Assembly (NCBI GenBank): GCA_963754535.1
Contig: CAVWGG010000006.1
Span: forward strand, 62,001-126,000
Direction of reading: 5' to 3'
Source: RPQJ01 sp963754535
GTDB lineage: Bacteria > Pseudomonadota > Gammaproteobacteria > Steroidobacterales > Steroidobacteraceae
DNA: 64,000 nucleotides
Shown here: piece by piece, positions 45,118 to 54,018 of the stretch
Layout of the letters: each line of letters begins with the position of its first letter
How positions within the stretch are numbered: position 1 is the first letter of the stretch
Translations under genes and position numbers: made by a program
The notes under the pieces: generated by a model
Seen by the model: the letters and a program-made list of their open reading frames with translations, nothing else
What the model was told of the DNA's origin: nothing
Database searches by the model: none

Positions 45118-45624
45118 ATGACGTCGTTGCCCGTCGTGGAGTACCTCGTCCAGAGCCTCGACCTGTTGCCTCATCCGGAGGGCGGCTTTTATCGAGAGAC
45201 CTACCGGGCCACGACACTGCTGGACGGCGGGCGAGCAGCCGCGACGATGATCTATTTCCTGTTGCCGGCAGGCCACGTCTCGCGGCTGCATCGGATCGAC
45301 GCCGACGAGGGCTGGCATCACTACCTCGGCGGCGCCCTCGAGATCTACGAACTCGATGAAGTCGAGCCGGACTCGGGTGTACGCATCACGCGCCTGGGCA
45401 AGGACCTGTCGCGCGGCGAGGTGCCCCAGCACCTGGTGTCGGCCGGCCGGTGGTTTGGAGCCGCACCCGCGGCCGGTTCGCCTTATGCGCTGGTCGGTTG
45501 TACCGTTGCACCCGGCTTCGAGTTCTCGAGGTTCGAGCTCGGCCGGCGTGACGCGTTGCTGGCGCGATTTCCGGCGGCCAGAGAAATCGTGACGCTATTG
45601 ACGACCGTCACTGCACGAGCATGA
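45118..45624 (+). CDS. DUF985 cupin-domain protein
   Basis: 168 residues. The opening VEYLVQSLDLLPHPEGGFYR is the hallmark of DUF985 (YML079-like) cupins, followed by IYFLLPAGHVSRLHRIDADE and HHYLGGALEIYEL, and by VPQHLVSAGRWFGAAPA, LVGCTVAPGFEFSRFEL. The histidines form a potential metal or ligand site. Yeast and bacterial members have solved folds but no settled biochemical role. It is divergent from the WS/DGAT gene, with 53 bases between starts. No anomalies. Confidence 0.9.
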   Translation: MTSLPVVEYLVQSLDLLPHPEGGFYRETYRATTLLDGGRAAATMIYFLLPAGHVSRLHRIDADEGWHHYLGGALEIYELDEVEPDSGVRITRLGKDLSRGEVPQHLVSAGRWFGAAPAAGSPYALVGCTVAPGFEFSRFELGRRDALLARFPAAREIVTLLTTVTARA

Positions 45625-45709
45625 CAATGCCGACGCCGACCTGACATCGGCAGGCATTGCCAGCCGCGATCAATCGGCCACACGGTTCTTTCGCCGGAGG
45701 AGACGCACC

Positions 45710-45967
45710 ATGCTAGGCGCGTTCCTGGTGTACGCGGCTTGCAGGCCATCGCTGCAGTCATTCGCCTTCATCGCCGCCTTCGTGAGCGTGCTGTCGTTCC
45801 TGCTGCTGGCGTGGTCCAGCGACGGCTACAACGCACAGGTCGGTCGTGTGGCGACCGCGGATCTCGTCGCGCTGATGGCGCTCGTCATCGGGGTCGCGGC
45901 GTACGCCCTGAACAGGAACCATTGGCGAATCAAGTGTTTGCGTCGCCCGATCGACTGGCCTCAGTGA
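45710..45967 (+). CDS. Small two-helix membrane protein, unknown
   Basis: 85 residues with two hydrophobic helices (SFAFIAAFVSVLSFLLLAW and ADLVALMALVIGVAAYAL) joined by a short charged loop, and a basic C-terminus (RNHWRIKCLRRPIDWPQ). No family recognised. A strong ribosome-binding site (GGAGGAGA) precedes the ATG, which supports translation. It lies just before the ABC export operon and could be its first gene, though the 78-base gap leaves this open. Confidence 0.65.
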   Translation: MLGAFLVYAACRPSLQSFAFIAAFVSVLSFLLLAWSSDGYNAQVGRVATADLVALMALVIGVAAYALNRNHWRIKCLRRPIDWPQ

Positions 45968-46045
45968 CTGCTCTTATTGCTGACCCTGGCGGCAGCGAGC
46001 AAGCTTTTCTGCAGATTTCGGTTCGCCGATGAGGTCCTCACGGTC

Positions 46046-46768
46046 ATGGCGACCCCGGGCACACCACGGGCCGTGCTCCGCGCGCGTAACCTCGGCAAGG
46101 TCTACCGCACGGGCGAGGTCGAAGTGCACGCGCTGCGCGGCGTGGACCTCGACCTGTGGGCCGGGGAGATGGCCGTGTTGCTCGGCCCATCCGGCAGCGG
46201 CAAATCCACGCTCCTCAATATCCTCGGCGGTCTCGATTCGGCCAGCAGCGGCGAGGCCTGGTTCGAAGACCATGACCTGACGCGCCAGGACGATCGCGAA
46301 CTCACGCGATATCGCCGCGAGCACGTCGGTTTCGTCTTCCAGTTCTACAACCTGATCTCGAGCCTGACGGCGCTCGAGAACGTGGCCCTCGTCACCGAAA
46401 TCGCCACGCATCCGATGCAGCCCGAGGCTGCACTGCGGCTCGTCGGCCTGGGAGAACGGCTGCACCATTTCCCGGCGCAGCTTTCAGGCGGCGAGCAGCA
46501 GCGTGTGGCAATTGCGCGCGCCATCGCCAAGCAGCCCGACGTCCTGCTCTGCGACGAACCCACCGGCGCGCTCGACAGCCAGACCGGCGTGCTCGTGCTC
46601 GAGGCGATCGAGCGCATTCACCGCGAACTCGGGACCACCACCGTCCTCATCACCCACAACGCGGTCATCGCCGACATGGCGGATCGAGTGCTGGTGCTGG
46701 GCGATGGCCGCATCCAGCAGGAACGACGCAACACGCAGCGCCGACCGGCGCGCGAGCTGGCGTGGTGA
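46046..46768 (+). CDS. ABC transporter ATP-binding protein (LolD/MacB type)
   Basis: 240 residues. Walker A is LLGPSGSGKSTLLNILGGLD, the Q-loop is FVFQFYNLISSLTALENVAL, the signature is LSGGEQQRVAIARAIAKQPD, and Walker B is VLLCDEPTGALD followed by the H-loop LITHN. This is the LolD/MacB/FtsE-like subfamily that energises FtsX-type permeases. It opens a tight operon with the permease (four-base gap) and an HlyD-type adaptor (four-base gap). ATG 46046 is chosen as the start of homology; the frame is open to 45977. Confidence 0.93.
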   Translation: MATPGTPRAVLRARNLGKVYRTGEVEVHALRGVDLDLWAGEMAVLLGPSGSGKSTLLNILGGLDSASSGEAWFEDHDLTRQDDRELTRYRREHVGFVFQFYNLISSLTALENVALVTEIATHPMQPEAALRLVGLGERLHHFPAQLSGGEQQRVAIARAIAKQPDVLLCDEPTGALDSQTGVLVLEAIERIHRELGTTTVLITHNAVIADMADRVLVLGDGRIQQERRNTQRRPARELAW

Positions 46769-46772
46769 CGCC

Positions 46773-49142
46773 ATGAGGCTGCGCCCCCTCGATCGCAAGC
46801 TGCTGCGCGACCTGTGGCGCCTGCGGGGACAGGTACTCGCGATCGGGCTCGTCATTGCGTCCGGCGTCGGCCTGCTCGTCATGTCCCTGACGTCGCTCGA
46901 GGCGCTGCGGAACACGTCGGCCGCTTACTACGAGCGTTATCGGTTCGCCGACGTGTTCGCGCAGGTCACGCGCGCGCCCGCAAGCCTGGCTGAGCGCATC
47001 GCGGCGATCGACGGCGTCCAGTCCGTCGAGACGCGCGTGGTGCGCGGCGCGGTGCTCGACGTGGCCGGCTTCGACGAACCCGTCATGGGCCAACTGGTGT
47101 CCGTGCCGGAGAACGGCGAACCGCTCCTCAACCGGCTGGCGTTGCGCGCAGGGCGCTACCCGCAAGCGGGCAAGCCGGACGAAGTCGTGCTGTCGGAGCC
47201 TTTCGCGCTGGCGCACAAGCTCGGCCCGGGCGATCACCTGCGCGCCGTCATGAGCGGGCGCTGGCGCAACCTCGTGGTGGTCGGCGTGGCATTGTCCCCG
47301 GAGTACGTCTACACGATGGGTCCGGGCGCGCTGATGCCGGACGATCATCGCTACGGCGTGCTGTGGATGGGCCGCGAGACCCTGCAAGCCGCCTACGACC
47401 TCGAGGGCGCGTTCAACGAGGTCTCTGCCAGCCTGTTGCGCGGCGCCAATCCCGAGCGGGTCGTCGACGAAATGGACCGTTTGCTCGATCGCTACGGCAG
47501 CCACGGCGCCTACGTGCGCGCCGACCAGGCGTCCAACTGGTTCCTGTCCAACGAGATCGACCAGCTCGAAACGATGGCGCGCTTCCTGCCCACTGTCTTC
47601 CTGGCAGTGGCGGCCTTCCTCACCAACATGGTCATCGCGCGACTGGTGGCGGTCGAGCGTCCGGAGATCGGGTTGCTGAAGGCGTTCGGCTACGCCAATA
47701 CCGCCATCGCCTGGCACTACGTGAAACTCGTGCTCGCGATCGGCGCGGTGGGAACGCTGCTCGGCTGGTTCTGCGGCTACTGGCTCGGCCTCTACAGCAC
47801 GACCATGTACGCCGACTTCTATCGGTTCCCGTTCCTGCTGTTCCGGCCGAGCGCCGGCCCGTTCCTGCTCGCAGCAGGAGCCAGCGTCGGAGCTGCGCTG
47901 CTGGGCGCGATCGGGGCCGTGCGTCGAGCTGCGGCACTGGCGCCCGCCGCCGCGATGCAACCACCCGCCCCGCCCCTGTTCCGGCGCAACCGGTTGTTCC
48001 TGCCACGGTTCTTCGAGCGGCTCGACCAACCCACGCGCATCGTGCTGCGCCAGACCTCGCGCTGGCCGCTGCGGTCGTTCGTCACCAGCTTCGGGATAGC
48101 GATGTCGGTCGCCGTACTGATCGTGTCGATGCAATGGCTCGACGCCATCCACCGCATCGTCGACGTGTACTTCCTCGAAGCGCAGGGGCAGGACGTGACC
48201 GTGGGGCTGGTCGAAGCGCGTTCCAGCGCGGCCGTGCGCGAACTGGCGCGCATGCCTGGCGTGCTCGCGGTCGAACCGATGCGCACGGTGGCAGCGAAAC
48301 TGCGTTCTGGTCCGCGCGCGGTACGGGAAGCCGTCCAGGGCGTTCCGTCGCACCCGTCCCTCTATCGGGTGTATGACGCGCAGGGCACGGCGCTGGACCT
48401 GCCGCCAGACGGCCTGGTGATCTCCACGGTGCTCGCGGATCGGCTGGAGGTGCGACCGGGCGACACCATCACCGTCGAGGTGCTCGAGGGGCGGCGACCC
48501 GTGCTCGAGATCCCGGTGGTCGCAACGTTCGAGACCTACATCGGGCGACCGGCCTACATCGACATCGACGCGCTGAACCGCGCGATGCACGAAGCGCCGA
48601 GCGTGACGGCCGTGCACCTGCGCGTCGATCCGGCGCAGGCGACACGCCTCTACCGCGAGTTGAAGCAGGTGCCACAGGTGAGCGCCGTGAACCTGCGTAG
48701 CGCCGCGGTGGCGACATTCAACGAGACGCTGGCGAAGACCATGCTGATCTACGTCGGCTTTTTCATCGCTTTCTCGGCGACTCTGGCGTGCGGGGTGGCG
48801 TACAACGCCGCGCGCATCGCGCTCGCCGAACGCGCGCGCGAACTCGCTACGATGCGCGTGCTCGGGTTCTCGCGGCGCGAAGTGGAGTACATCCTCATCG
48901 GCGAAATCGGCGTGCTGACCTTCGCCGCGCTGCCGCTCGGCGCGGGCATCGGCTGGTTGCTCGCGCGGTGGCTGGTGCAGGCCTTCGAAACCGAACTTTA
49001 TCGCGTACCGTTCGTCGTCGAGCCGTCGACGTTCGGCTGGGCCATCCTCGGCGGGTTCCTCGCGACGCTCGCCGCCGTGCTGCTGGTCCGCCGGCGGCTC
49101 GACCGGCTCGACCTCATCGCCGTGCTCAAGACCCGGGAATGA
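46773..49142 (+). CDS. FtsX-type ABC transporter permease
   Basis: 789 residues with a duplicated FtsX/MacB layout: an N-terminal helix and periplasmic domain, a three-helix FtsX unit (FLAVAAFLTNMVIARLVAVE, EIGLLKAFGYANTAI) around residues 270-400, a second periplasmic domain, and a final FtsX unit (IAFSATLACGVAYNAARIAL, ELATMRVLGFSRREVEYILI) near 665-780. Such permeases move substrates out of the inner membrane leaflet or periplasm with an adaptor, and do not form a classical translocation channel. With the ATPase and HlyD-type gene it forms a tripartite export system of unknown cargo. No outer membrane factor is encoded nearby. Confidence 0.9.
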   Translation: MRLRPLDRKLLRDLWRLRGQVLAIGLVIASGVGLLVMSLTSLEALRNTSAAYYERYRFADVFAQVTRAPASLAERIAAIDGVQSVETRVVRGAVLDVAGFDEPVMGQLVSVPENGEPLLNRLALRAGRYPQAGKPDEVVLSEPFALAHKLGPGDHLRAVMSGRWRNLVVVGVALSPEYVYTMGPGALMPDDHRYGVLWMGRETLQAAYDLEGAFNEVSASLLRGANPERVVDEMDRLLDRYGSHGAYVRADQASNWFLSNEIDQLETMARFLPTVFLAVAAFLTNMVIARLVAVERPEIGLLKAFGYANTAIAWHYVKLVLAIGAVGTLLGWFCGYWLGLYSTTMYADFYRFPFLLFRPSAGPFLLAAGASVGAALLGAIGAVRRAAALAPAAAMQPPAPPLFRRNRLFLPRFFERLDQPTRIVLRQTSRWPLRSFVTSFGIAMSVAVLIVSMQWLDAIHRIVDVYFLEAQGQDVTVGLVEARSSAAVRELARMPGVLAVEPMRTVAAKLRSGPRAVREAVQGVPSHPSLYRVYDAQGTALDLPPDGLVISTVLADRLEVRPGDTITVEVLEGRRPVLEIPVVATFETYIGRPAYIDIDALNRAMHEAPSVTAVHLRVDPAQATRLYRELKQVPQVSAVNLRSAAVATFNETLAKTMLIYVGFFIAFSATLACGVAYNAARIALAERARELATMRVLGFSRREVEYILIGEIGVLTFAALPLGAGIGWLLARWLVQAFETELYRVPFVVEPSTFGWAILGGFLATLAAVLLVRRRLDRLDLIAVLKTRE

Positions 49143-49146
49143 AACC

Positions 49147-50355
49147 ATGACAACGGCAAGCTGGCGCAGGCTCTGGTTCTGGCTACCCGCCTTCATCGCG
49201 CTCGCAGCCGCGATCGCGTGGCTCTTCCGCCCGCAGCCCGTGGCCGTCGATCTGGCGACGGCCACCCGCGGCGCGCTGCAGGTCAGCGTCAGCGACGACG
49301 GCGAGACCCGTGTCCGCGACATGTTCGTCGTGTCGGCGCCCCTGGCCGGACACATGCGGCGCATCGAACTGGAAGCCGGCGACAGCGTCATCGCGGGCGA
49401 GACCATCGTCGCGCGCATCGAGCCATCCGATCCGTCGTTCCTCGACCGCCGCAGCGAAGCAGAAGTGCGGGCAGGCATCCGCGCCAGCGAAGCCGCGCGC
49501 GTGCATGCGGCCGCCGAACTGCGTCGTGCGCAGGCGGAGCGTGATTTCGCGGTCACCGAGTTGAAGCGTTACGAGGGCCTTGCTGCGAGCCGCACGATTT
49601 CGCAGAACGACCTTGAAGCGGCACGTCGCCGCGCGCGCGCGGCCGAGGCTGCGGTCGATGAGGCCGTGGCCGGACTGCGCATGAGCGAGTCTGAACTCGA
49701 ACAGGCGAAAGCCCGCCTGATGGCGCCAGGCAAGAGCGCGGACAGTCGCGCCGATTGTGATTGCGTCACCGTCAGGTCGCCCGTCAGTGGCAACGTCCTG
49801 CAGGTGCTCGCGGAAAGCGAAGGCATCGTGGCGTCCGGCACGCCGCTCCTCGAGATCGGCGATCCCGGCAAGCTCGAGGTCGTCACGGACCTGCTCTCCA
49901 CGGAGGCCGTCAAGGTCCGGACCGGGCAGCGTGCGCTCATCGAGAGCTGGGGCGGCGACAACGCGCTCGAAGGCGTCGTGCGGCGCGTGGAGCCTTACGG
50001 CTTCACGAAGGTCTCGGCGCTCGGCGTCGAGGAGCAGCGCGTCAAGGTCATCATCGACATCACCGAGCCGGCCGAGCGCTGGCTGCACCTGGGGCACGGG
50101 TATCGCGTCGAGCCCCGCATCGTGCTGTGGGAGTCGAGCGACGTGCTCAAGGTGCCGCTGTCATCGCTGTTCCGCCAGGCCAGCGAGTGGGCCGTGTTCG
50201 TGCAACGAGGTGGGCGAGCGCGCCTGCAACCCGTTGCGGTCGGTCACATGAACGGGATCGATGCGGAGGTACTCAAGGGATTGGCAGCGGGCGACCGGGT
50301 GGTCGTTCACCCGAGCGATCGCGTCAGCGATGGCGCGCGAATCGAACCGCGGTGA
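49147..50355 (+). CDS. HlyD/MFP-type periplasmic adaptor
   Basis: 402 residues. One N-terminal membrane anchor (WFWLPAFIALAAAIAWLF) is followed by a biotinyl-lipoyl-like half (VVSAPLAGHMRRIELEAGDS), a coiled-coil hairpin (about 95-185, RASEAARVHAAAELRRAQAE), the second lipoyl half (VRSPVSGNVLQVLAESEGIV) and beta-barrel domains to the end. This is the standard layout of membrane fusion proteins that link inner membrane pumps to an outer membrane channel. It lies four bases after the permease. The cysteine pair in ADCDC near residue 200 is unusual for the family. Confidence 0.9.
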   Translation: MTTASWRRLWFWLPAFIALAAAIAWLFRPQPVAVDLATATRGALQVSVSDDGETRVRDMFVVSAPLAGHMRRIELEAGDSVIAGETIVARIEPSDPSFLDRRSEAEVRAGIRASEAARVHAAAELRRAQAERDFAVTELKRYEGLAASRTISQNDLEAARRRARAAEAAVDEAVAGLRMSESELEQAKARLMAPGKSADSRADCDCVTVRSPVSGNVLQVLAESEGIVASGTPLLEIGDPGKLEVVTDLLSTEAVKVRTGQRALIESWGGDNALEGVVRRVEPYGFTKVSALGVEEQRVKVIIDITEPAERWLHLGHGYRVEPRIVLWESSDVLKVPLSSLFRQASEWAVFVQRGGRARLQPVAVGHMNGIDAEVLKGLAAGDRVVVHPSDRVSDGARIEPR

Positions 50356-50415
50356 CGACACGTATGCCAGCAACGCGGATTCTGGTTGGCACACCCGTGC
50401 GATAGACTTTGCCCC

Positions 50416-51723
50416 ATGGTGATGGATCAGTTGCAGGCGCGCAGGATGCGCCGCGTGGTGATCGCGGTTGCCGCCTTGCTGACCGTCGTTGCCCTGGTCG
50501 TGACCGTGGCACTGATGAATCCCCTGCCGCCCCGGACGATCGTCATGGCGACTGGAGCGCAAGGTGGCGCCTACGCAGAGGTCGCCCGTCGCTACCAGGC
50601 CGTTCTCGCTCGCAACGGCGTGCGCCTCGAGCTGCGGGAGTCGCATGGCAGTGTAGACAACCTCGAGTTGCTGCGCGACCCGAAGTCCGGTGTCGGCGTC
50701 GCGCTGGTGCAGGGTGGACTGACGAACCCGACGGAATCGCCAGACGTCCAGTCGCTCGGCACGGTCTTCTACGAGCCGGTCTGGATCTTCCTGCGGGGGA
50801 CGGACTTGCCGCAGCCCGGCTCCCGCGGTTTCGCAGGCCGCGGCTCCATCGGCCAGCCAGGCAGTGGGACGCGCGCGCTCGTCGAGGAGTTGTTCGTGGC
50901 GCTCGGGCAGGACATGAGTCTCATCGAGCCCGTCGACATGACCGCTGCCGAGGCCGGCGAGGCCTTGCTCCGCGGCGAACTCGACCTGGCGGTGATCGTG
51001 AGCGGCTGGGAGGCGCCGATCGTGCGTCGCCTGTTGACGGCCCCCGGTATCACTACGATGTCGGCAACGCGCGCGGACGCGCAGGTGGCGCTGCATCCAC
51101 ACCTCAGCAAGCTGGTCCTGCCGCGCGGCGTGGGCGACCTCGCCAGTGATAGGCCTCCGGCGGACGTACAACTGATGGCAGCCAAGGCTAGTCTGCTGGT
51201 GCGCAAAGACCTGCATCCAGCGATGCAGTACCTGCTGCTCGACGCCGCTGTAACAACGCATGGGGCTCCGGGCATCTTCAATAGCGCCGGACAGTTCCCG
51301 GCGGCCGAGCCGACCGATCTCCCGCTGTCAGCGACCGCTCTCCAGTACTACCGCAGCGGCCTCCCCTGGCTGCAGCGCAACCTGCCGTTCTGGCTGGCGT
51401 CGATCGCCTCGCAGCTGCTGGTGCTGCTGATCCCGCTTGTCGGGGTCATCTATCCGGTCTTCCGTCTGCTGCCGGCGTTGTTCGACTGGAGCATGCGGCG
51501 GCGCATCTTCCACCTGTACGGGGAGCTCAAGTTCCTCGAAGCCGAGATCGATGCGGTGGGTGCGCGCCGCGCCGGGCCAGAGCTGCACGCCCGGCTTGAG
51601 GCACTCGAGCAGCGTGCGAACCACATGCACATGCCACAGGAGTTCGCGCACATGGTCTATACGTTGCGCATGCACATCGAGATCGTGCGCAAGCGCATCA
51701 CCGAGGAAGGCTCCTCAGCCTAG
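50416..51723 (+). CDS. TAXI-family solute-binding protein with C-terminal membrane anchor
   Basis: 435 residues. A signal-anchor (about 9-38) leads into a TAXI/NMT1-type binding domain (PRTIVMATGAQGGAYAEVAR, then GSVDNLELLRDPKSGVGVAL and IGQPGSGTRALVEELFVALG). At about 318-348 a second membrane segment (FWLASIASQLLVLLIPLVGV) is followed by a charged, partly helical C-terminal region (RRRIFHLYGELKFLEAEIDA). TAXI proteins normally serve TRAP transporters, yet no TRAP membrane subunit is nearby. It follows the HlyD gene by 60 bases and may be part of that transcript. Ligand and partner unknown. Confidence 0.85.
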   Translation: MVMDQLQARRMRRVVIAVAALLTVVALVVTVALMNPLPPRTIVMATGAQGGAYAEVARRYQAVLARNGVRLELRESHGSVDNLELLRDPKSGVGVALVQGGLTNPTESPDVQSLGTVFYEPVWIFLRGTDLPQPGSRGFAGRGSIGQPGSGTRALVEELFVALGQDMSLIEPVDMTAAEAGEALLRGELDLAVIVSGWEAPIVRRLLTAPGITTMSATRADAQVALHPHLSKLVLPRGVGDLASDRPPADVQLMAAKASLLVRKDLHPAMQYLLLDAAVTTHGAPGIFNSAGQFPAAEPTDLPLSATALQYYRSGLPWLQRNLPFWLASIASQLLVLLIPLVGVIYPVFRLLPALFDWSMRRRIFHLYGELKFLEAEIDAVGARRAGPELHARLEALEQRANHMHMPQEFAHMVYTLRMHIEIVRKRITEEGSSA

Positions 51724-51751
51724 CGCAGCTGCCGCTTCGACGCGCGCGGGC

Positions 51752-53383
51752 TCAAGGCTTCGAGAACAGCACCTCGCCCTCGTCCGACAGGTCGAACCGG
51801 CTGGACATCGGCACTTTCGGCAAGCCTGGCATGCGCAGGATCTCGCCCGTGATCGGGACGATGAATCCTGCCCCCGCCGCCAGCTGGATCTCGCGCACGG
51901 TTACGAGGAAGTCCTTCGGCCGTCCCAGCAAGGCTGGGTTGTCGGAAAGCGACTGCTGGGTCTTCGCAATGCAGATCGGCAGCTTGTCGAACCCTGCCTT
52001 CTTCAGCTGCTCGAGGTCGCGCTTGGCCCGGGCCGTGTAGTCAACCGCCTGGGCGCCGTACATTTCGCGCGCGACCGTCGCGATCTTGCTCTCGATCGTG
52101 TCGCTCCAGTCGTACAGCGGCGTGAAACCGGGCTCGGTGACTGCAACTAGATCCCGCACGACTTCCGCCAGCTCGATGCAGCCGCTGCCGCCCGCGCTGA
52201 AAGGCTGCGCCGATACCGCGCGTATGCCGAGGCTGGCGCAATGCTGCTGCAGCGCCGCCACTTCTTCCGGCGTATCCGTCGGGAAGCCGTTGATCGCAAC
52301 GACGCAGGCCTGCCCGAACTTGCGGATGCTCTCGATGTGCTTTTCCATGTTGGAGAAGCCGCGGGTCATCGCCTCGACGTCGGGCTTGCCGACATCGGCG
52401 AGGGGCTTGCCGCCGTGCATCTTGAGCGCGCGGATCGTCGTCACCAGCACCGTGCACGCCGGCGCGAATCCGCCATACCGGCAATTGATGTCGAAGAACT
52501 TCTCCGCGCCGAGCTCGAACGCGAACCCCGCTTCGGTCACGACGATGTCGGCGTAGGAAAGCGCCGCGCGCGTCGCAGTGATGCTGTTCGTTCCGTGCGC
52601 GATGTTGGCGAACGGCCCGCCGTGGACGAATGCGGGCGCGCCTTCGGTCGTCTGCACCAGGTTTGGCTTGATGGCCTGGCTCAGCAATGCCGCCATGGCA
52701 CCTACGGCACCGAGCTCGCCGGCGGTCACCGCAACGCCATCTGTCGTGTAGCCGACGACGATGCGCCCGAGCCGCGCCTTGAGGTCCGGTATGTCGCTGG
52801 CGAGGCAGAGGATCGCCATCACTTCGCTCGCGGCCGTGATGTCGAAGCCGCTCTCGCGCGGAATGCCTTCGGAGCGACCACCCAACCCGATGACGATGTC
52901 GCGCAGCGCGCGGTCGTTCATGTCGATGACCCGCTTCCACGTGACGCGCCGCGGGTCGAGCCGGGACTGGTTGCCATTGTGCAGCGAGTTGTCGACCAGC
53001 GCCGCCAGCAGGTTGTGCGCGCTCGAGACCGCGTGGAAATCGCCGTTGAAGTGCAGGTTGATGTCCATCATCGGCAGCACTTCGGAAGCGCCACCGCCGG
53101 CTCCACCACCCTTCATGCCGAAGACCGGCCCGAGGCTGGGCTCGCGCAACGCCGCCGCGCTGTGCACGCCGATTTTCACGAGGCCCTGGACGAGGCCGAT
53201 GGTGGTGGTGGTCTTGCCCTCGCCTGCCGGCGTGGGCGTGATCGCCGAGACGAGCACGAGCTTGCCGCGAGTCGGCCGACCGCGGATGGCCGACAGGGGC
53301 AGCTTGGCCTTGTAGTGGCCGTAAGGTTCGAGAACGGCGGGATCGATGCCGATGGCACGAGCCACGTCGCCGATGGGTTTCAT
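51752..53383 (-). CDS. fhs: Formate-tetrahydrofolate ligase
   Basis: 543 residues, close to the family length. The ATP-binding loop is ITPTPAGEGKTTTTIGLVQG, followed by REPSLGPVFGMKGGGAGGG, and MDINLHFNGDFHAVSSAHN. Later blocks are GLGGRSEGIPRESGFDITAA, EGAPAFVHGGPFANIAHGTN and AGAGFIVPITGEILRMPGLP. It makes 10-formyl-tetrahydrofolate from formate, ATP and THF in the cytoplasm, linking formate to one-carbon metabolism. ATG 53383 begins the homology. It is divergent from the small lipoprotein gene; the 241-base gap between their starts shows no feature I can name. Confidence 0.96.
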   Translation of the reverse strand: MKPIGDVARAIGIDPAVLEPYGHYKAKLPLSAIRGRPTRGKLVLVSAITPTPAGEGKTTTTIGLVQGLVKIGVHSAAALREPSLGPVFGMKGGGAGGGASEVLPMMDINLHFNGDFHAVSSAHNLLAALVDNSLHNGNQSRLDPRRVTWKRVIDMNDRALRDIVIGLGGRSEGIPRESGFDITAASEVMAILCLASDIPDLKARLGRIVVGYTTDGVAVTAGELGAVGAMAALLSQAIKPNLVQTTEGAPAFVHGGPFANIAHGTNSITATRAALSYADIVVTEAGFAFELGAEKFFDINCRYGGFAPACTVLVTTIRALKMHGGKPLADVGKPDVEAMTRGFSNMEKHIESIRKFGQACVVAINGFPTDTPEEVAALQQHCASLGIRAVSAQPFSAGGSGCIELAEVVRDLVAVTEPGFTPLYDWSDTIESKIATVAREMYGAQAVDYTARAKRDLEQLKKAGFDKLPICIAKTQQSLSDNPALLGRPKDFLVTVREIQLAAGAGFIVPITGEILRMPGLPKVPMSSRFDLSDEGEVLFSKP

Positions 53384-53624
53384 GAAGCGCTTCCCCTGGT
53401 TCGGGCCGGTCGTCGTGCTGAGTTCCGGCCGTTATTGTCTGTGCGTGGCGCGGAGTCTTGCACAGTGCGCCGGCACAGTGGACTGCGGCCCTTACGGATA
53501 CGCGAGTTGCCGCGCCTGGTAGGTAGCGCGCGAGCGACGGGAAGGACCGTGATTGTTGCGGCGCAACACAGGTACAGTGAGGCACGGGATGCAAGCCAGG
53601 CGCAAGCCGCCTGCGGAGGCCGCC

Positions 53625-53999
53625 ATGACCGCCCTTTCAGAACGTTGCCCTCGCACCGGGTACCTGCGACTGCTCTTTGCGATGCTGGGCCTGTCGCTCG
53701 TTTCCGGCTGCGTCGCACCCGCCCTCGCTCCGGCTCCACCGGCCCCGGAACTGCACATACTCGGTGCTGACGAACTCGTCATGCCACGAGGGTGCGAGGC
53801 GACGCCAGGCGCGGTGTACCGCACGCACTTCAACGTCCAGCCCGATGGGCGCGTCAGTGACGCCGCCTCGGAGTTTGGTAACGGCTGCGTGCAACAGGCC
53901 CTGCGTACCTGGGTGAAGACCTTCAGCTACGCCCCGCTCCGTGACGTGACCCCCGTGGCATTCGACTGGATGATCGTGACCGCGGCCCGGATCGATTGA
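53625..53999 (+). CDS. Small lipoprotein with TonB C-terminal-like domain
   Basis: 124 residues. A lipoprotein signal ends in LSLVSGC; a proline/alanine spacer follows. The remaining 75 residues (AVYRTHFNVQPDGRVSDAAS, CVQQALRTWVKTFSYAPLRD) resemble the C-terminal domain of TonB-like proteins, with the two cysteines in the C-terminal part possibly forming a disulphide. It is not a full TonB, lacking the membrane anchor and Pro/Lys rod. Function unknown. GGAGG five bases before ATG 53625 supports this start over the frame's beginning at 53553. Convergent with the xdhC-mobA gene. Confidence 0.7.
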   Translation: MTALSERCPRTGYLRLLFAMLGLSLVSGCVAPALAPAPPAPELHILGADELVMPRGCEATPGAVYRTHFNVQPDGRVSDAASEFGNGCVQQALRTWVKTFSYAPLRDVTPVAFDWMIVTAARID

Positions 54000-54018
54000 C
54001 GGGCGACTCGCGCGCTGA

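Noticed and set aside
46665..49556. Minus-strand open frame of 963 residues opposite the ABC permease
   Set aside because: The FtsX-type permease is clearly conserved; the opposite frame lacks any motif.
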